A program made the translations under genes and the position numbers. A stretch of DNA of 64,000 nucleotides from Sipunculus nudus (Eukaryota; Annelida; Sipuncula; Golfingiida; Sipunculidae), in NCBI GenBank assembly GCA_026874595.1, contig CM049315.1, forward strand, positions 38,334,164-38,398,163. Direction: 5' to 3'. Numbering within the stretch: the first letter of the stretch is position 1; each line of letters opens with the position of its first letter. Positions 34,586-45,628 of the stretch are shown here, piece by piece. Below the pieces are notes generated by a model that was not told the DNA's origin, searched no databases, and worked only from the letters and a program-made list of their open reading frames with translations.

Positions 34586-34871
34586 GAATATAGATTCTAG
34601 TCAGCCATGGTTTCCACTAACACAGCAATTTTATTAACACATGATAGTTTTCATTAAAAATAGGAGTAATACAAGATATGACCCCTTTGAAAAAAGTAGA
34701 TTCTTTTATTCAACAAGGAAATAAATTGATTATTCTTTTTCAGTTTTATCTGTGATTATAAAAATCATTGTTTTTCAAACTAATTGATAATATCAAGTTC
34801 AGTAACCTACAACAAAACCCTTACCGTTAATGTTTAGCTGGATTTACTGCTTTACAATGTGGGCTACAAAC

Positions 34872-34873
34872 GG

Positions 34874-34918
<45 letters not shown>
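34872..34918. repeat. (TA)n microsatellite
   Basis: About 20 TA units in the spacer of the inverted repeat, followed by a short C-rich tract at about 34975-34984. Confidence 0.95.
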
Positions 34919-34919
<1 letters not shown>

Positions 34920-35067
34920 CCGACCATTCCTATTGCACCCGAGAACAATAGGATCAGTGTCAGTCTTTCACATGCCCCCCCCCCGACCCGAATCGCACAA
35001 AGCATAATCTCGTAATCTCGTAAAGTCTCGGCTTTTCAAACCACGACGTTAGCTTCATTCTAACCAC

Positions 35068-35115
35068 ATTCACCTGATGATCGGGTCGCATCCCGTGAAA
35101 CAGTCTGTTGTGAAT
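35068..35115 (+). ncRNA. Hammerhead ribozyme candidate (type I layout)
   Basis: All conserved parts are in order. Stem I strands ATTCAC (35068-35073) and GTGAAT (35110-35115) pair perfectly. The core CTGATGA is at 35074-35080. Stem II CGGG/CCCG (35082-35085 and 35092-35095) closes the loop TCGCAT, with a U-U mismatch at its base. GAAA is at 35097-35100. Stem III, ACA/TGT (35100-35102 and 35106-35108), has the loop GTC. The predicted cleavage follows T35109 (GUU). A short stem III fits hammerheads carried by eukaryotic retroelements such as Penelope-like elements. Related but mutated copies lie at 18588-18741. Cleavage activity is not shown by sequence alone, and the GUU site and the mismatch may lower it. 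Confidence 0.6.
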
Positions 35116-35137
35116 TAACAGTGTTGTTTTTTCTTCA

Positions 35138-35140
35138 GAG

Positions 35141-35193
<53 letters not shown>
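35138..35193. repeat. (TA)n microsatellite
   Basis: About 27 TA units directly after the hammerhead-bearing repeat, the same arrangement as at 18.5-18.75 kb. Confidence 0.95.
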
Positions 35194-35196
<3 letters not shown>

Positions 35197-35249
35197 ATGT
35201 CTGTCTCATTTAATTCACATTCAATTTTAAATACAAGACTATTATGTAC

Positions 35250-35633
35250 AAATATTAAATTGTCACATTATATATGCAAGTGCTACGCAATCAATTTTGC
35301 TGTTAATGACATTTAAAGTGTGCTTGAAAAAGCCAATTGAAAATAGATACAGTTTCAACTTTGTTCACATCTCCTGATCCATGTTATTTTCATCATGTTA
35401 TAAATGGTCACCGATGAAGTTTTGAAAAAAAACTAGACTGCTACTGAAATGAGTAAATAAATACATCAGTTTTTGCGGCCGAGTAAAACATTGATGAATA
35501 CGTTCCGTATAAACGACATGGGACAATTTGATTGTGTTTCTTTAATTCAACTGAAATTAAATTACATATGAAAAATTTAAGTTTTATTACAAATTTTAAA
35601 ATGAGTATAAATATAAATATAACCAGGTATATA
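35250..35633 (-). repeat. Local repeat unit, right arm of a long inverted repeat
   Basis: The reverse complement aligns with 34220-34585 from GTTATATTTATATTTATACTC to GCATATATAATGT, with small indels. The 0.66 kb between the arms holds two TA tracts and the hammerhead repeat. Confidence 0.75.
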
Positions 35634-36599
35634 ATTTGAAAACCTTATTGTCCAAATAACAATGACTGCCTCTTCAGTCAAACTAAGTTCACAGCCATCT
35701 AGATCCCTGATCCAGCTGATGACTTTGTCTAAGATTTAACAGATGTATGTTATTAAATTATTCAAATAAATCGACTGCGTATTAATTATTTGTAATTACA
35801 GATTGGGTTCATAATCTGATTCAGGATTTGGGCTGGAATTCTGATTTCAAAATATATGTTGATAATAAAATTTAAACTTTAATTGCTTTAAACGAAAACA
35901 ATTAAAACATTATGCATACAACATTATATTTTATTCAAAAGTGTAAAAGGAATAAAAAGAAGAAACAAATGTATTCTGACCCAGTGTCACGGAATACTAT
36001 TTCCACGATAAAGAAAGATACTCTGCGCCAAGTTTTGGGAGGTTAAAACCAAATATATAAAAACAGCGTTTAAATTAAAATTTGAATAACTGAGCTAGAA
36101 TAGCCAGCCTCTCTGACGAATATAAAAATTTAATTCAAATGTTTAATTTCAATATTATGAGTAGCAGCTGTAAAATGGTCATTGCTATGCATGTTTATGC
36201 GTGCAAATGTTCATATTCAGATTGGTTTTATAAAACTAAAACTTACTTAGCCTCTCAGTGGTTCAGCCAAAAAAGGGTATCCCCAGTTTGGTTGTCTTTT
36301 TTTTCCAAGTTTATTTCTCAAACTTTTGCGCGGATTATTTAAGCGATTACTTTTTGATTCATATTATTGAAGCTTGTGTTTTTTTCCCTGGGTCACAAAA
36401 CATGAAAAAAAATTATATATGCATCCTAAGTGTATGCATAGTTATTATTCTAAATGCTCCAAGTTTAAGTTCGCAAAGCAGAAATGTGACAAAAACTAAC
36501 TATTATTTCTCTAGATTTTATATCAATTTGATACATTTAACTGAATCTGCAGTGAAATTTCTTTGGAAATGCCATTAAGATTTTAAAATTATGTGAATT

Positions 36600-36790
36600 G
36601 TTATTTTTACTTTTTTTTCTGTAAATTTTATTTTAAGATCATTTAAAAAACTGAAATTTATATTTGTAACTTCATTTCAGTATAACTTGAGAAAAAACAA
36701 ATGAATTGCTCCATGCCGTTAATAGGGAAAATATACATCAAAGTTTTACACTGCCCCAAAAGCTGATGTATATATAAACAAATAATCACA
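36600..36790 (+). repeat. Local repeat unit, partial copy
   Basis: The segment TTTCAGTATAACTTGAG through AAAAGCTGATGTATATA follows the same order as the unit at 34285-34385. A further fragment, with CAGTAAGGTTTTAAAATTATATGCC, lies at about 36920-36955. Confidence 0.6.
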
Positions 36791-37000
36791 ATTAATTAAT
36801 TTAAATAGCTTTAAACTGGGAACAACATGGCTTGAAATAAGCTGCTAAAAAAATAAAATTTTTATTTAATTTGGCTCATAATATTGAGGATAATGACTTA
36901 TTTTCTTTTTTTATATTCAAAATGACAGTAAGGTTTTAAAATTATATGCCTTTTAATATTTTAAACTTATAACTTTAAATTTGATGGTTAAAAGTTTATA

Positions 37001-39640
37001 ATAAAGATTTGAAATTAATTTTAATGGAATCATCACATCAAAGTTAGGTGAAATGGTAGCTCTGACTGTATTTAGCAGTACACATTTCTGTACATAAGAA
37101 TTTCCAAGAGTGAACCCTGGACATTAACCAATATTTCTATAAATATACATACGAGGTTAGTTTTTAAAATGGCTGATTTCAAGCCTTTGGGAAGCTTTCC
37201 AGAGGGGTAATGTTTTGAAATTTGATCTCTCTGGATTTCTTGAACAGAAAGTGGCATCACACCTAATCATGGGGGGGGGGGGGGGGGGGGAAGGGGTGCA
37301 GGAAAAGTTATAAATTTCAGGATTGGCCCCAGGACTAATATGCAAATTAAGAGAGCATGACTTCACCTCAGCTGTGAAAATTCATGGAGATTACAAATTC
37401 AATTCTTTTTACTGCACCATGGTTTTACCTTTATTTAAAAACATTGTTCTCATTAAAGGTTTAAAGGTCGCATTGTAAATATCTATTTCTTATTAATTAT
37501 TTAAGATATCAAGTTGATACAATGTTCGTCAATTAACAAGATAACCCCGGAAAAAACTATTTTTAATTAGCATCAGCTCTTTCTTTGATGGAAAACTTTC
37601 AGTTAATTCCGGTTGGTCCGCATTCTCCCCTGAACTTCTTCGAGTATTATCATTCTAGGAAATAACGTCTTTAACGCGGGCGTAGTGCAGTGCGACCCTT
37701 GGTATTTTATTACACACATGGTGTTTCATCTCAGCATCAATTGTCTTAATCAAGCAGCTGATAATACACCTGTAGGAACACTGACGGTATGTAAAAACTA
37801 AGCAAAATATTTTTATATCACTGCAAATTACTTGCTTTTATATCAAAAGTGTGTCCTTTTCTGTCAACCCTGTTCCGTTTATTCATATACAATAAACTGA
37901 TTTCCCCCCCCCTTTTTTTTTTAAGCCACTATTGTTAAGAGTGAGATTTCTTGGTGTATTTCAAAGAAATATGACGGCAAACCTTGCCTTCTTACAATCA
38001 AAATACCATTTCGTTACCCAGGACAAAAAAAAACGGCAAGCTGAATTTAGATCATTGAAAATTTATTACATTAATTGTGACATTAATATCTGCAATTTAT
38101 CAATTAATCACATAAAATCTCAAATAAATCTCAAAATGTAAAATATACATGTCAAAACTAATGTTAAACATTTTTTAAAATCACATCCAAAGTGTTGAAG
38201 ACAGTCATGTAACAATATGCTAATATTAGGATATTAAAGAATATTTTATTAAACAATTTTATTTATCATTCCCTTGAATCTACAAATATCACTTTGAGGT
38301 GCCTGATACAAACGATAATTGTTAATAATAATATTTCTTTAAATAATTAATTTGTTAATTAATGATCCCTGGTCACAAACAGGGTGGATTGTTAGACCCG
38401 CTCGCCCTCAGGAGGAGTATTCGTGACCAAAGGGTAGACGTTAAATGCCGACAATATAGAAATTGACAAGAAATACGATTACTGTCTATATCAATAAAAA
38501 TTCCTTCAACACTGTCCCTGTGGCAATTATACAAATACCAAATCAAATTTATTTAATTATAATTTAATAAAGAGAAAATAAAAATAAAAATGCGCAACAC
38601 AAGTGGCACCTCCTCTTTCTGCATAAGAATTCTGTCATTTAGTTTGTCAGTGTTTAAAGTCATTTTGGAAGGGCGCCCATTTATTTGATGGACTGTATAT
38701 CCAATAAACAGTCGGAATATATGCAAAAGTTACAGCTTTTTTCAAAAGTCACTCATTATATTTTTACCTCACGGTATAACGTGTTCTATTCAATTACCCA
38801 AAACAGAGATCCCTCAGGCTTTTTAGGGAAGGTTAAGCGGTGTACAGCTGCAAGTGGAGCCGGATTCAGTCCATTCACGTTTTATTATAAAATCATAGGT
38901 GATCATACTGTAGCTCTCTCGCAGTCATGTTATGCAATACATGTGAATGTGAGACTGAGAGTCGGCCTGTAGATAAGCTGGATAAGCTGTTCAATGCCAT
39001 GGTCCTTGTATAATATATATTAACAATGGTCTATACAAAGACAAATCTGTCTTAAAATTAAGAAAACTTATTTTCCGTCTCACTACGATACACTAATCTC
39101 GTCTGAAAAACTGAACAATTGAAAGACAACGAACAGACTTGCATTACATATATAGGTATTAGGTTAATGTAATCATCGCCCACTTTTATATTTTGCCCGC
39201 ACAAACCAGCACAAAAATAACGTGCGGCCCATTACACACCCTATATCCCAGTTTTTGGCCGTCCCTCGCCCACCACACTGTTAAATTAATATGTTCCACC
39301 TGTGTGGACTCGTGTGTGTGTGTGTTTTAAGATGATTTTATAAATGTACATAATATTCATGAAGATGATGTTATTAAACAATTAAAAACATCTTCAAACT
39401 TATTGTAAAAGATGATTTATATACAGCCAACTAACAATTTAACACTCACGTGTGTTTTATCCTTGCTGCATGTGAGCTAAGCTGACAGTATCACAAGTTA
39501 ACTATCATGACCCCTCTCCCCATCCAAACGTGCACGAACCATAGTTCCGTAGCCTGAGGTCTGATTTATTATATTATTATGAAAAAAAAATGGTTATTTT
39601 CGATCTGCAAAATGACTTAAATGCTAATTTTCTTTTGCAG
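37001..39640. other. Probable intron; contains a poly-G run
   Basis: A run of 20 G lies at 37271-37290. No exon was recognised. The open frame at 38685-38972 has no domain. Confidence 0.5.
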
Positions 39641-39853
39641 AATGTCCAGAGCTGAATCCCCCGTTGAAATACAGAGACACTGAATATTATGTTTCTCAAG
39701 AAGAGAGAACCTGGGAAGAAGCCCGGAAATGTTGTCAAAACATGAGCGCAGACCTTGTAAAAATCAACGATGAAAATGAGATGAATTATCTGACATATCA
39801 AATCAAGAATGTAATCAATGCAGATGTTTTCATCGGCGCAAGAAGAACAGAAG
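39641..39853 (+). CDS. C-type lectin domain, first-half exon
   Basis: A good acceptor (TTTTCTTTTGCAG) and donor (GTAAAA) bound 213 nt in phase 1-1. The exon encodes the N-terminal half of a CTLD: CPELN, then YYVSQEERTWEEARKCC, SADLVKIND and ENEMNYL, ending VFIGARRTEG. The W..A...C helix motif, the LV.I..ENE segment and the IGARR end are typical. It is odd in having Tyr where the second Cys of the long-form domain is expected (EYY, against RCY and SCY in sister exons) and an extra Cys beside the helix Cys. The second half would be supplied by a downstream exon; the nearest recognised is 51696, 11.8 kb away. The leader would be at 31715. I am confident in the domain but not in the full gene model. 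Confidence 0.9.
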
Positions 39854-42800
39854 GTAAAACAACACTTACTGCAGATAATATACTAAATCAAGGCACTAAA
39901 ATGTTGATTGAAACGCGAATAAAGCTTTCAAACTGCTAAAATAATGTGAATCAAATTCATTTTGACCAAATCAAGCCTAGCACCATCTTATTAAGCTACT
40001 ACTATATTACGTACAATAAGGTGACGTCACGCGTGTGGTCAATGGTTACACATGACGTCCCTGTTTGGTCATGCGACATGCACGTAGCACCCTGGCTTAG
40101 GTCCAAACCGTTGTGGTTTATTCGCCGTGGATTAGCCGTGTGAAAGGTACTAGTTTCTAAGATGAACTTTTTTGATACGTGAATTAAATGAAGACTTTTA
40201 TTCTAGATCACGAAGAAAAGTATCTTAGAGCAACTAAAGTTAAATGAATATCAAATGAATTAATTTTTTTAAAATGAGCGGTTTCACGGCACCACATTAT
40301 TATAATTGCGAAATCTGAGGACTGCTCCTCTGCATACATACTAAAAGCCTGCTGCCAAATCTACAGAAAACCCATGGCCCATCGACAGCAAATTTTACAT
40401 CCCTATTGAACATGTAACTGTTACCTGAAAGTGTTATAACTGGTAATCCTTTATTCCCGGTTGGGCCAAATGATATTGGATTACATGGTGAATATTATCC
40501 TAGAGAAAGGGAATTCAGGTTTGGAATAACTTAAACTAATAAGACTATTTAAAAAAATTTGTTTTCTGTTTTTACGCTCTCTGTAAATCTTCATTTCTTC
40601 TGGCACTCATTAATTTTTGTGATGGCTGAATTGCTTTTATTTATTTTTTATCAGTTTTCTTTTCTATATAACAAACTTAATTCAGTACCATACAGCGACA
40701 GAGTTAATGAATTTACATTTCCATAATTCCCCCAAAAATGTAGAGCATAGCCTCAATCGCATACAGCGGCAGAGTTAATGAAAGTCACCTGGGAATATTG
40801 GCAGTATGTTCAGTTTACATTTCCATAATTCCTAAAAAAAAATGTAGAGCATGGTCATCTGATAGCTCATGTAACTGCATGTTTGACCTAAATATTACCA
40901 GGCACAAACAAGGTTTGTCGCTAATTTCAGTATAAATAATTTAGCTGCGTGTGGTCCCAAATGACAGGTGAAATATCGAACAATAATTTTAATTTATTAT
41001 AGTTTATTTTACCTATACTACCTACCCTTGAAACCAATGAATAATGATGACATAGGTCTGGGTATAATAAGGGCGTACTGGGTTACTGGCAATGTTTCCC
41101 TGATTTTATGGTGAAGTCATTTCGCACAAGATACTAGAATTTGCTTTGGCTCTGATAAAGTGTGCTTAGACGGTTTTGGTATGACCAAAGGTGTTTTGGC
41201 ACTCTACTTCAAAGCTTTGGTTAAATCGAAATCTAGAATGATTCTAACTTCTTAGATGCTGCTTATATATATGCACAAATATAATACACTTGTTCATGAA
41301 CACCTAGATCTACATGTATGAACGGAATCCTGATATTGGTATAGTTTTCCGCGTAAATAGGTTGAAGAGCATTCTCATCAAGGTGACTTCAAATACCATA
41401 ACAATACTCAGCCCATAATGCAAAAGGTGTGCAATTTTTGCTGACAGTATCTTTTTAAACACCACTCCGGTGATGAAAATCTGCAAGTCTTTGACACTAG
41501 GTGTGTCATTGTGAAGTCCATGGCATTTAACATTCACTAAAAGAAATCTCTTTCATGGGTTAGACGTTTCTTGTCCAGGTTATTCTTAGTTTCGAGAATG
41601 AGCTAGTTACAGGTCTCTGGTTTATTGTCAGGGTAGAGGTAATTTAAGTGCACAATGTTTATGACAGCAGTTCTTAAACACCAATCTGACAATGATGATC
41701 TGCGTAACATGATCCCAATATGGGGTAGGGATGATTGTAGTTTCTCTAATTTCTTTTGTAGAAATCTGCAAAATTGTGATCCTTGAATGATTATCTAATG
41801 CGAGGTTTTGCAGGCTAAAAATAAGGCTCCAGTCACAGTGATGAGATGGTAACATTTACAAAGATTTAATGCCGTGGTCTGTTCATTTTGCTTCGATTCT
41901 TCAATTTTCTGGTGAGAGTTTAAAAACCCCATTACATTTTTGACATATCTAATATTTTAACTTTTTTTTTATCTCACCTTTGCTTCTTTCATGTTTTATA
42001 CAGGCATTTTAAAGTGTTCTAATAACAGTTACTTATCGTTTTTGTCCATTTTAAGCAAATGTAGTAAAAAAAGACAAGCAATTGTACGATTTCTGCACGA
42101 ACAAAATTTCATTTATTTGGCCTACCATTCCTATTTCTTTCTCCTGAAGACCTAATTGTCATTGTTGAAATAATTCTTGGAAGAAATAATAGTTGATCGA
42201 TTGAATTGATTATAAGACTTTGCTAATTTTATATAACCAACAAAATATTTATGAACAGGTTACCCCAAAGTCGACTTTTAAGGGGCAATATCTTCCTGCC
42301 TCATAGCTCAGTTCTTTTCTATGACTGACGAGTTTAGTTGGGAAGAAGACTGACAAAAACTTCGTCTACCTCTAAACGCTACCAACTGTTCAGCTATATT
42401 TAGATCAGAACCTGGGATATGGGTCATAGGTTTAAGGTAAATGGACACAACCTACTCATAAACATTGTCAACTTATCTCTCAAAATATTTACCAAAGGTT
42501 TCCTGTCTGCCATAGGAACTCGGCTTTCAATCCGCATGTACCCAAGGATATATCGGAACCACGTGTATGATCTGGCCTTTGTTTCTGTGAACACTTTAAG
42601 GCCAAAGGAAAATGAAATGGTACAGTTCATGGTAGATTTTGTAGAACCATACGACAATACAAATCTTATAAATAATTGCTTCAGTCTAAGAATCGTCAAC
42701 TGATTTCCATGTTTGTATTTGGTTCACCTCTCCAAGTTTTGTCTGACTTCTTTATTAATTTCTAGTTCAATCAACTGAATTAAATCCACGGTCGCTGGTG

Positions 42801-42966
42801 TAACAAACATTGAAAACACTGACTTGAGGTTGTCACATCGTGTTAATTGGGTTTGCTTAGTGGATTCCTCTTGATGACCCTATATCTTAGTCTTAAGAAT
42901 TACGAATCAGTGAAATTCGCTATGTTCAGGTCTGTTGACCATGGTTCAGTTGAAAATATTGCAATA
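39854..42966. other. Intron or intergenic; no further exon recognised
   Basis: Apart from the tandem duplication at 40688, nothing is recognised. A CRE-type TGACGTCA lies at about 40021-40028. Overlapping open frames on both strands at 42419-42703 do not resemble a known family. Confidence 0.45.
40688..40853. repeat. Imperfect tandem duplication
   Basis: CATACAGCG(A/G)CAGAGTTAATGA recurs at 40689 and 40760, and TTTACATTTCCATAATTCC and AATGTAGAGCAT recur after each. The second copy has an insertion of about 36 bp. Confidence 0.8.
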
Positions 42967-43746
42967 CTGTAGAGTGCTGTATTTCCGAATGACGAATTTC
43001 CGAAAATTCGTTTTTCCGAAAATTAAAATGGGGAACAGAAAATTTATCCGTATTTCCGAAATACATTTCAAGTATGTAAAAACCTAAAATGATTATTATA
43101 ATTACGAGTCACAAGGCCTGCAGTCATTTGTTTAGCTAAGTGGTGACTCTAATTAATTAGTTCTGGGCCGATGTTGTCGCCGCGGCAAAGGTGTGAAAAC
43201 CACAACTAGCCCCGCAACGCTCGGCCCCTTGGACTACTAGCGAGCGACTGAGCAGTTTATCCAAGAGCACTTGGTTGTTATCAACCACATCTCGTTTATA
43301 CTCAGGATGTCATGCCAAAAAATTGAGCAGTTTACCCGCATAAGCATCGGTGAGGTATAATTCATTAAACGCTTGTGCTCGAGCAGGTTTTATATGTCCC
43401 CGTTTTCAATTACGTAGATCGATAAGAAACACCGTGTTTTTGGCGATATCATTTGACCTTTCCCTCCAGCGAATTTGATGAAAAAAGGAGCACGCACGTA
43501 TCCTTAAAGCAGGTTAGACTGATCTTTTCCAATTATGCTCAGCAATAATCCAATATCTTTTATACGACCAGGTCGTCAATTACGAATATCGAAAAGAAGC
43601 ACCGTGTTCCTCGGGTAAAATGGCATTAGTTTAATCATTAACTGTCGTAATAACTTGCCGCTAGACCCTTGTCCGCATTTCCGAATGTTCGTTTATACGA
43701 ATAAAAAGCTTGACACCCGAGCTTTCGGAAAAACGGCGCTCTACTG
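42967..43746. mobile_element. Non-autonomous pogo/Tigger-like transposon
   Basis: The ends are inverted: the left reads CTGTAGAGTGCTGTATTTCCGAA, and the right, on the minus strand, CAGTAGAGCGCCGTTTTTCCGAA (given here only to show the match), each next to a TA. Several TTCCGAA and TTCGGAAA subterminal repeats lie inside both ends. No transposase frame is present in the 780 bp, so it is a deletion derivative. The assignment rests on the TIR sequence style and the TA target. Confidence 0.7.
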
Positions 43747-43848
43747 TATGTGGATAATCATTGAAAATTTACAACGATGTAAGTCAAATGTAATAGGAAA
43801 GACATATCTTTCTAGGTCAAAATGACCCTATAAAACCTTTCAGAATAT

Positions 43849-44030
43849 TTTCCAAACCAATAGTAGAATTTCTGTAAAGAATTATGAAAAGTTAAAGGAG
43901 GTCTTAATTGACAAATTTCTGGTAGAAACGTGTGTATTTTCAAAACAAATAGCTAAATCTGTATAAAGAAATTATGAAAAATTAAAGGTCTTATTTGACA
44001 AAGTCGTTGTGGGAAAGATATGTTGTGTTA
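43849..44030. repeat. Imperfect tandem duplication, about 90 bp
   Basis: ATTATGAAAA(G/A)(T)TAAAGG, GTCTTA.TTGACAAA and GAAA recur with a spacing of about 90 bp at 43881 and 43971. The copies carry several substitutions. Confidence 0.65.
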
Positions 44031-44448
44031 AAACTACCAGAAAGGCACAAATATGATTTGGGGTCATAAATGGCCCCACTTTGTCGCTTGAGTCTTAAAA
44101 ATGTGTTGAACTGGTGAAATCTAAACTCTTTGATTTTTTAGACACTGGACATGATGTTGCCAAATGTACCTGTTCATGCTGTTGTATGTATAAACTTTTC
44201 TATAATATTGGACTCTACTTGTGGCCCATTTCGCATATTACAAATAATGAGTAATGCACAAGCACGATTACCTATGACCAAATTATAGCCACCTCATCGG
44301 CTGCACCTTGCCTTGTCATGAGCTGGATTTAGTTTTACATAACCCACAAAGCATATGAGGTTCTCCACATAGACTTGCCAAAGGTCAATGACAGGTTTAG
44401 AACACTGCATGGGAAAAAGCAGTCTGCATCAAAGAAACCATGCCCTTT

Positions 44449-44489
<41 letters not shown>

Positions 44490-45422
44490 TTATATATATA
44501 TATATATATACATGTGTGTGTGTATACTAATCCTGGATTTTGTTTGCCCACATTTCAGGGAAAAAAAATATTGTGTTTGACACGCTGTCACCCTTTGGTA
44601 ATTTTAGCTATATAGCATAACAACAAAATGGCCGTCAACATAATACGAACATAGGAAAGATACCATAAATTCCCTAAACATTTGACATATAGGGTCAACC
44701 AATACATGGATTCTGGGGTATTATGACCAAAAGAATTCATTTCTGGTATTATCATATCCAAAATGTCTACCATTTTCAAACCAGCCAGCCCTTGAACCCG
44801 TCTCTGAGCGTATCCCTAAATGCAGTCAGGATAACTCGCATGATGAAAGAATATGTAATTGTTTGTGCAGTTTATTATGAAAGGTGTAGATACGAACAGA
44901 CAAAGTTGTCACATGAGAAAAAAAAGTAAGCTGTATATCAAAACATTTCTATATGATTATAGAGGGGTCGGAAAGGATAACATACAGTTGGGTCACTCTT
45001 GAAATCACCCTACCCTTTCTTCCCGTCCGTTCACACAGTCGTTACATATGTTGTCAAAGGTTTCTTTACCTATATACTTACTTAGGTGGCTGCTGACATT
45101 CACAGACTTAGAAATTAAAGCCATGTATATAATTATGCTTTGGTACCTGGTTGGTTATTTGATTGTTCTGTCAATCAGCATCTTCACTCTGGATATTGTA
45201 GACCATTTGGATGACACATAAGGAACAACCCTTCATTTTCTGTAAAGACAATCATGGTTATCCACTTTCCCTATTACCTTTGTTCTAGCTGATCTGTTAT
45301 CAAAAAGGGAACCCGTGACCCCCATTTCTATGAAGAACACAGCACAGTTTTGTTAGATACCGGCTGAATTTGTATTCTCTGACTATTTTTTAGTTTTTTG
45401 ATTATGTCCTACTTTATTGTAG
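44031..45422. other. No gene recognised; contains a long (TA)n tract
   Basis: A (TA)n tract lies at 44451-44512 with a GTTT interruption, ending in TGTGTG. Open frames here show no domain. Confidence 0.5.
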
Positions 45423-45628
45423 ATGCCCGGCCTATATCTCAAGTGTGTAGGAATCCTCCGGGTTTTCTACCTGTGACTAGCTACAGTATGTACCGCTTAA
45501 ATATGGTTGGCATAGATACGCTAACGGGTATTCCAGTGAGAGTTTACCCTACTGATCAGCATCGAGCATTGACATGTAATTCTAGAGCTTGTTGTGGAGA
45601 AGAAGGCTATTCCATTAATCGTATATAG
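45423..45628 (+). CDS. Candidate terminal exon, unknown Cys-bearing domain
   Basis: After an acceptor (TTTATTGTAG) a phase-1 frame is open for 67 codons to a TAG at 45626-45628. It includes ISQVCRNPPGF, GIPVRVYPTD and a Cys cluster near the end (TCNSRACCGEEGY). The entry phase matches the lectin exons. It is in the 11.8-kb gap between the first-half exon at 39641 and the second-half exon at 51696. I do not recognise the domain. It could be an alternative last exon or a chance open frame; there is no second copy in the window to compare. Confidence 0.3.

Noticed and set aside
42419-42703. Overlapping open frames of 91-94 residues on both strands
   Set aside because: No family similarity on either strand, no splice context, and no second copy.
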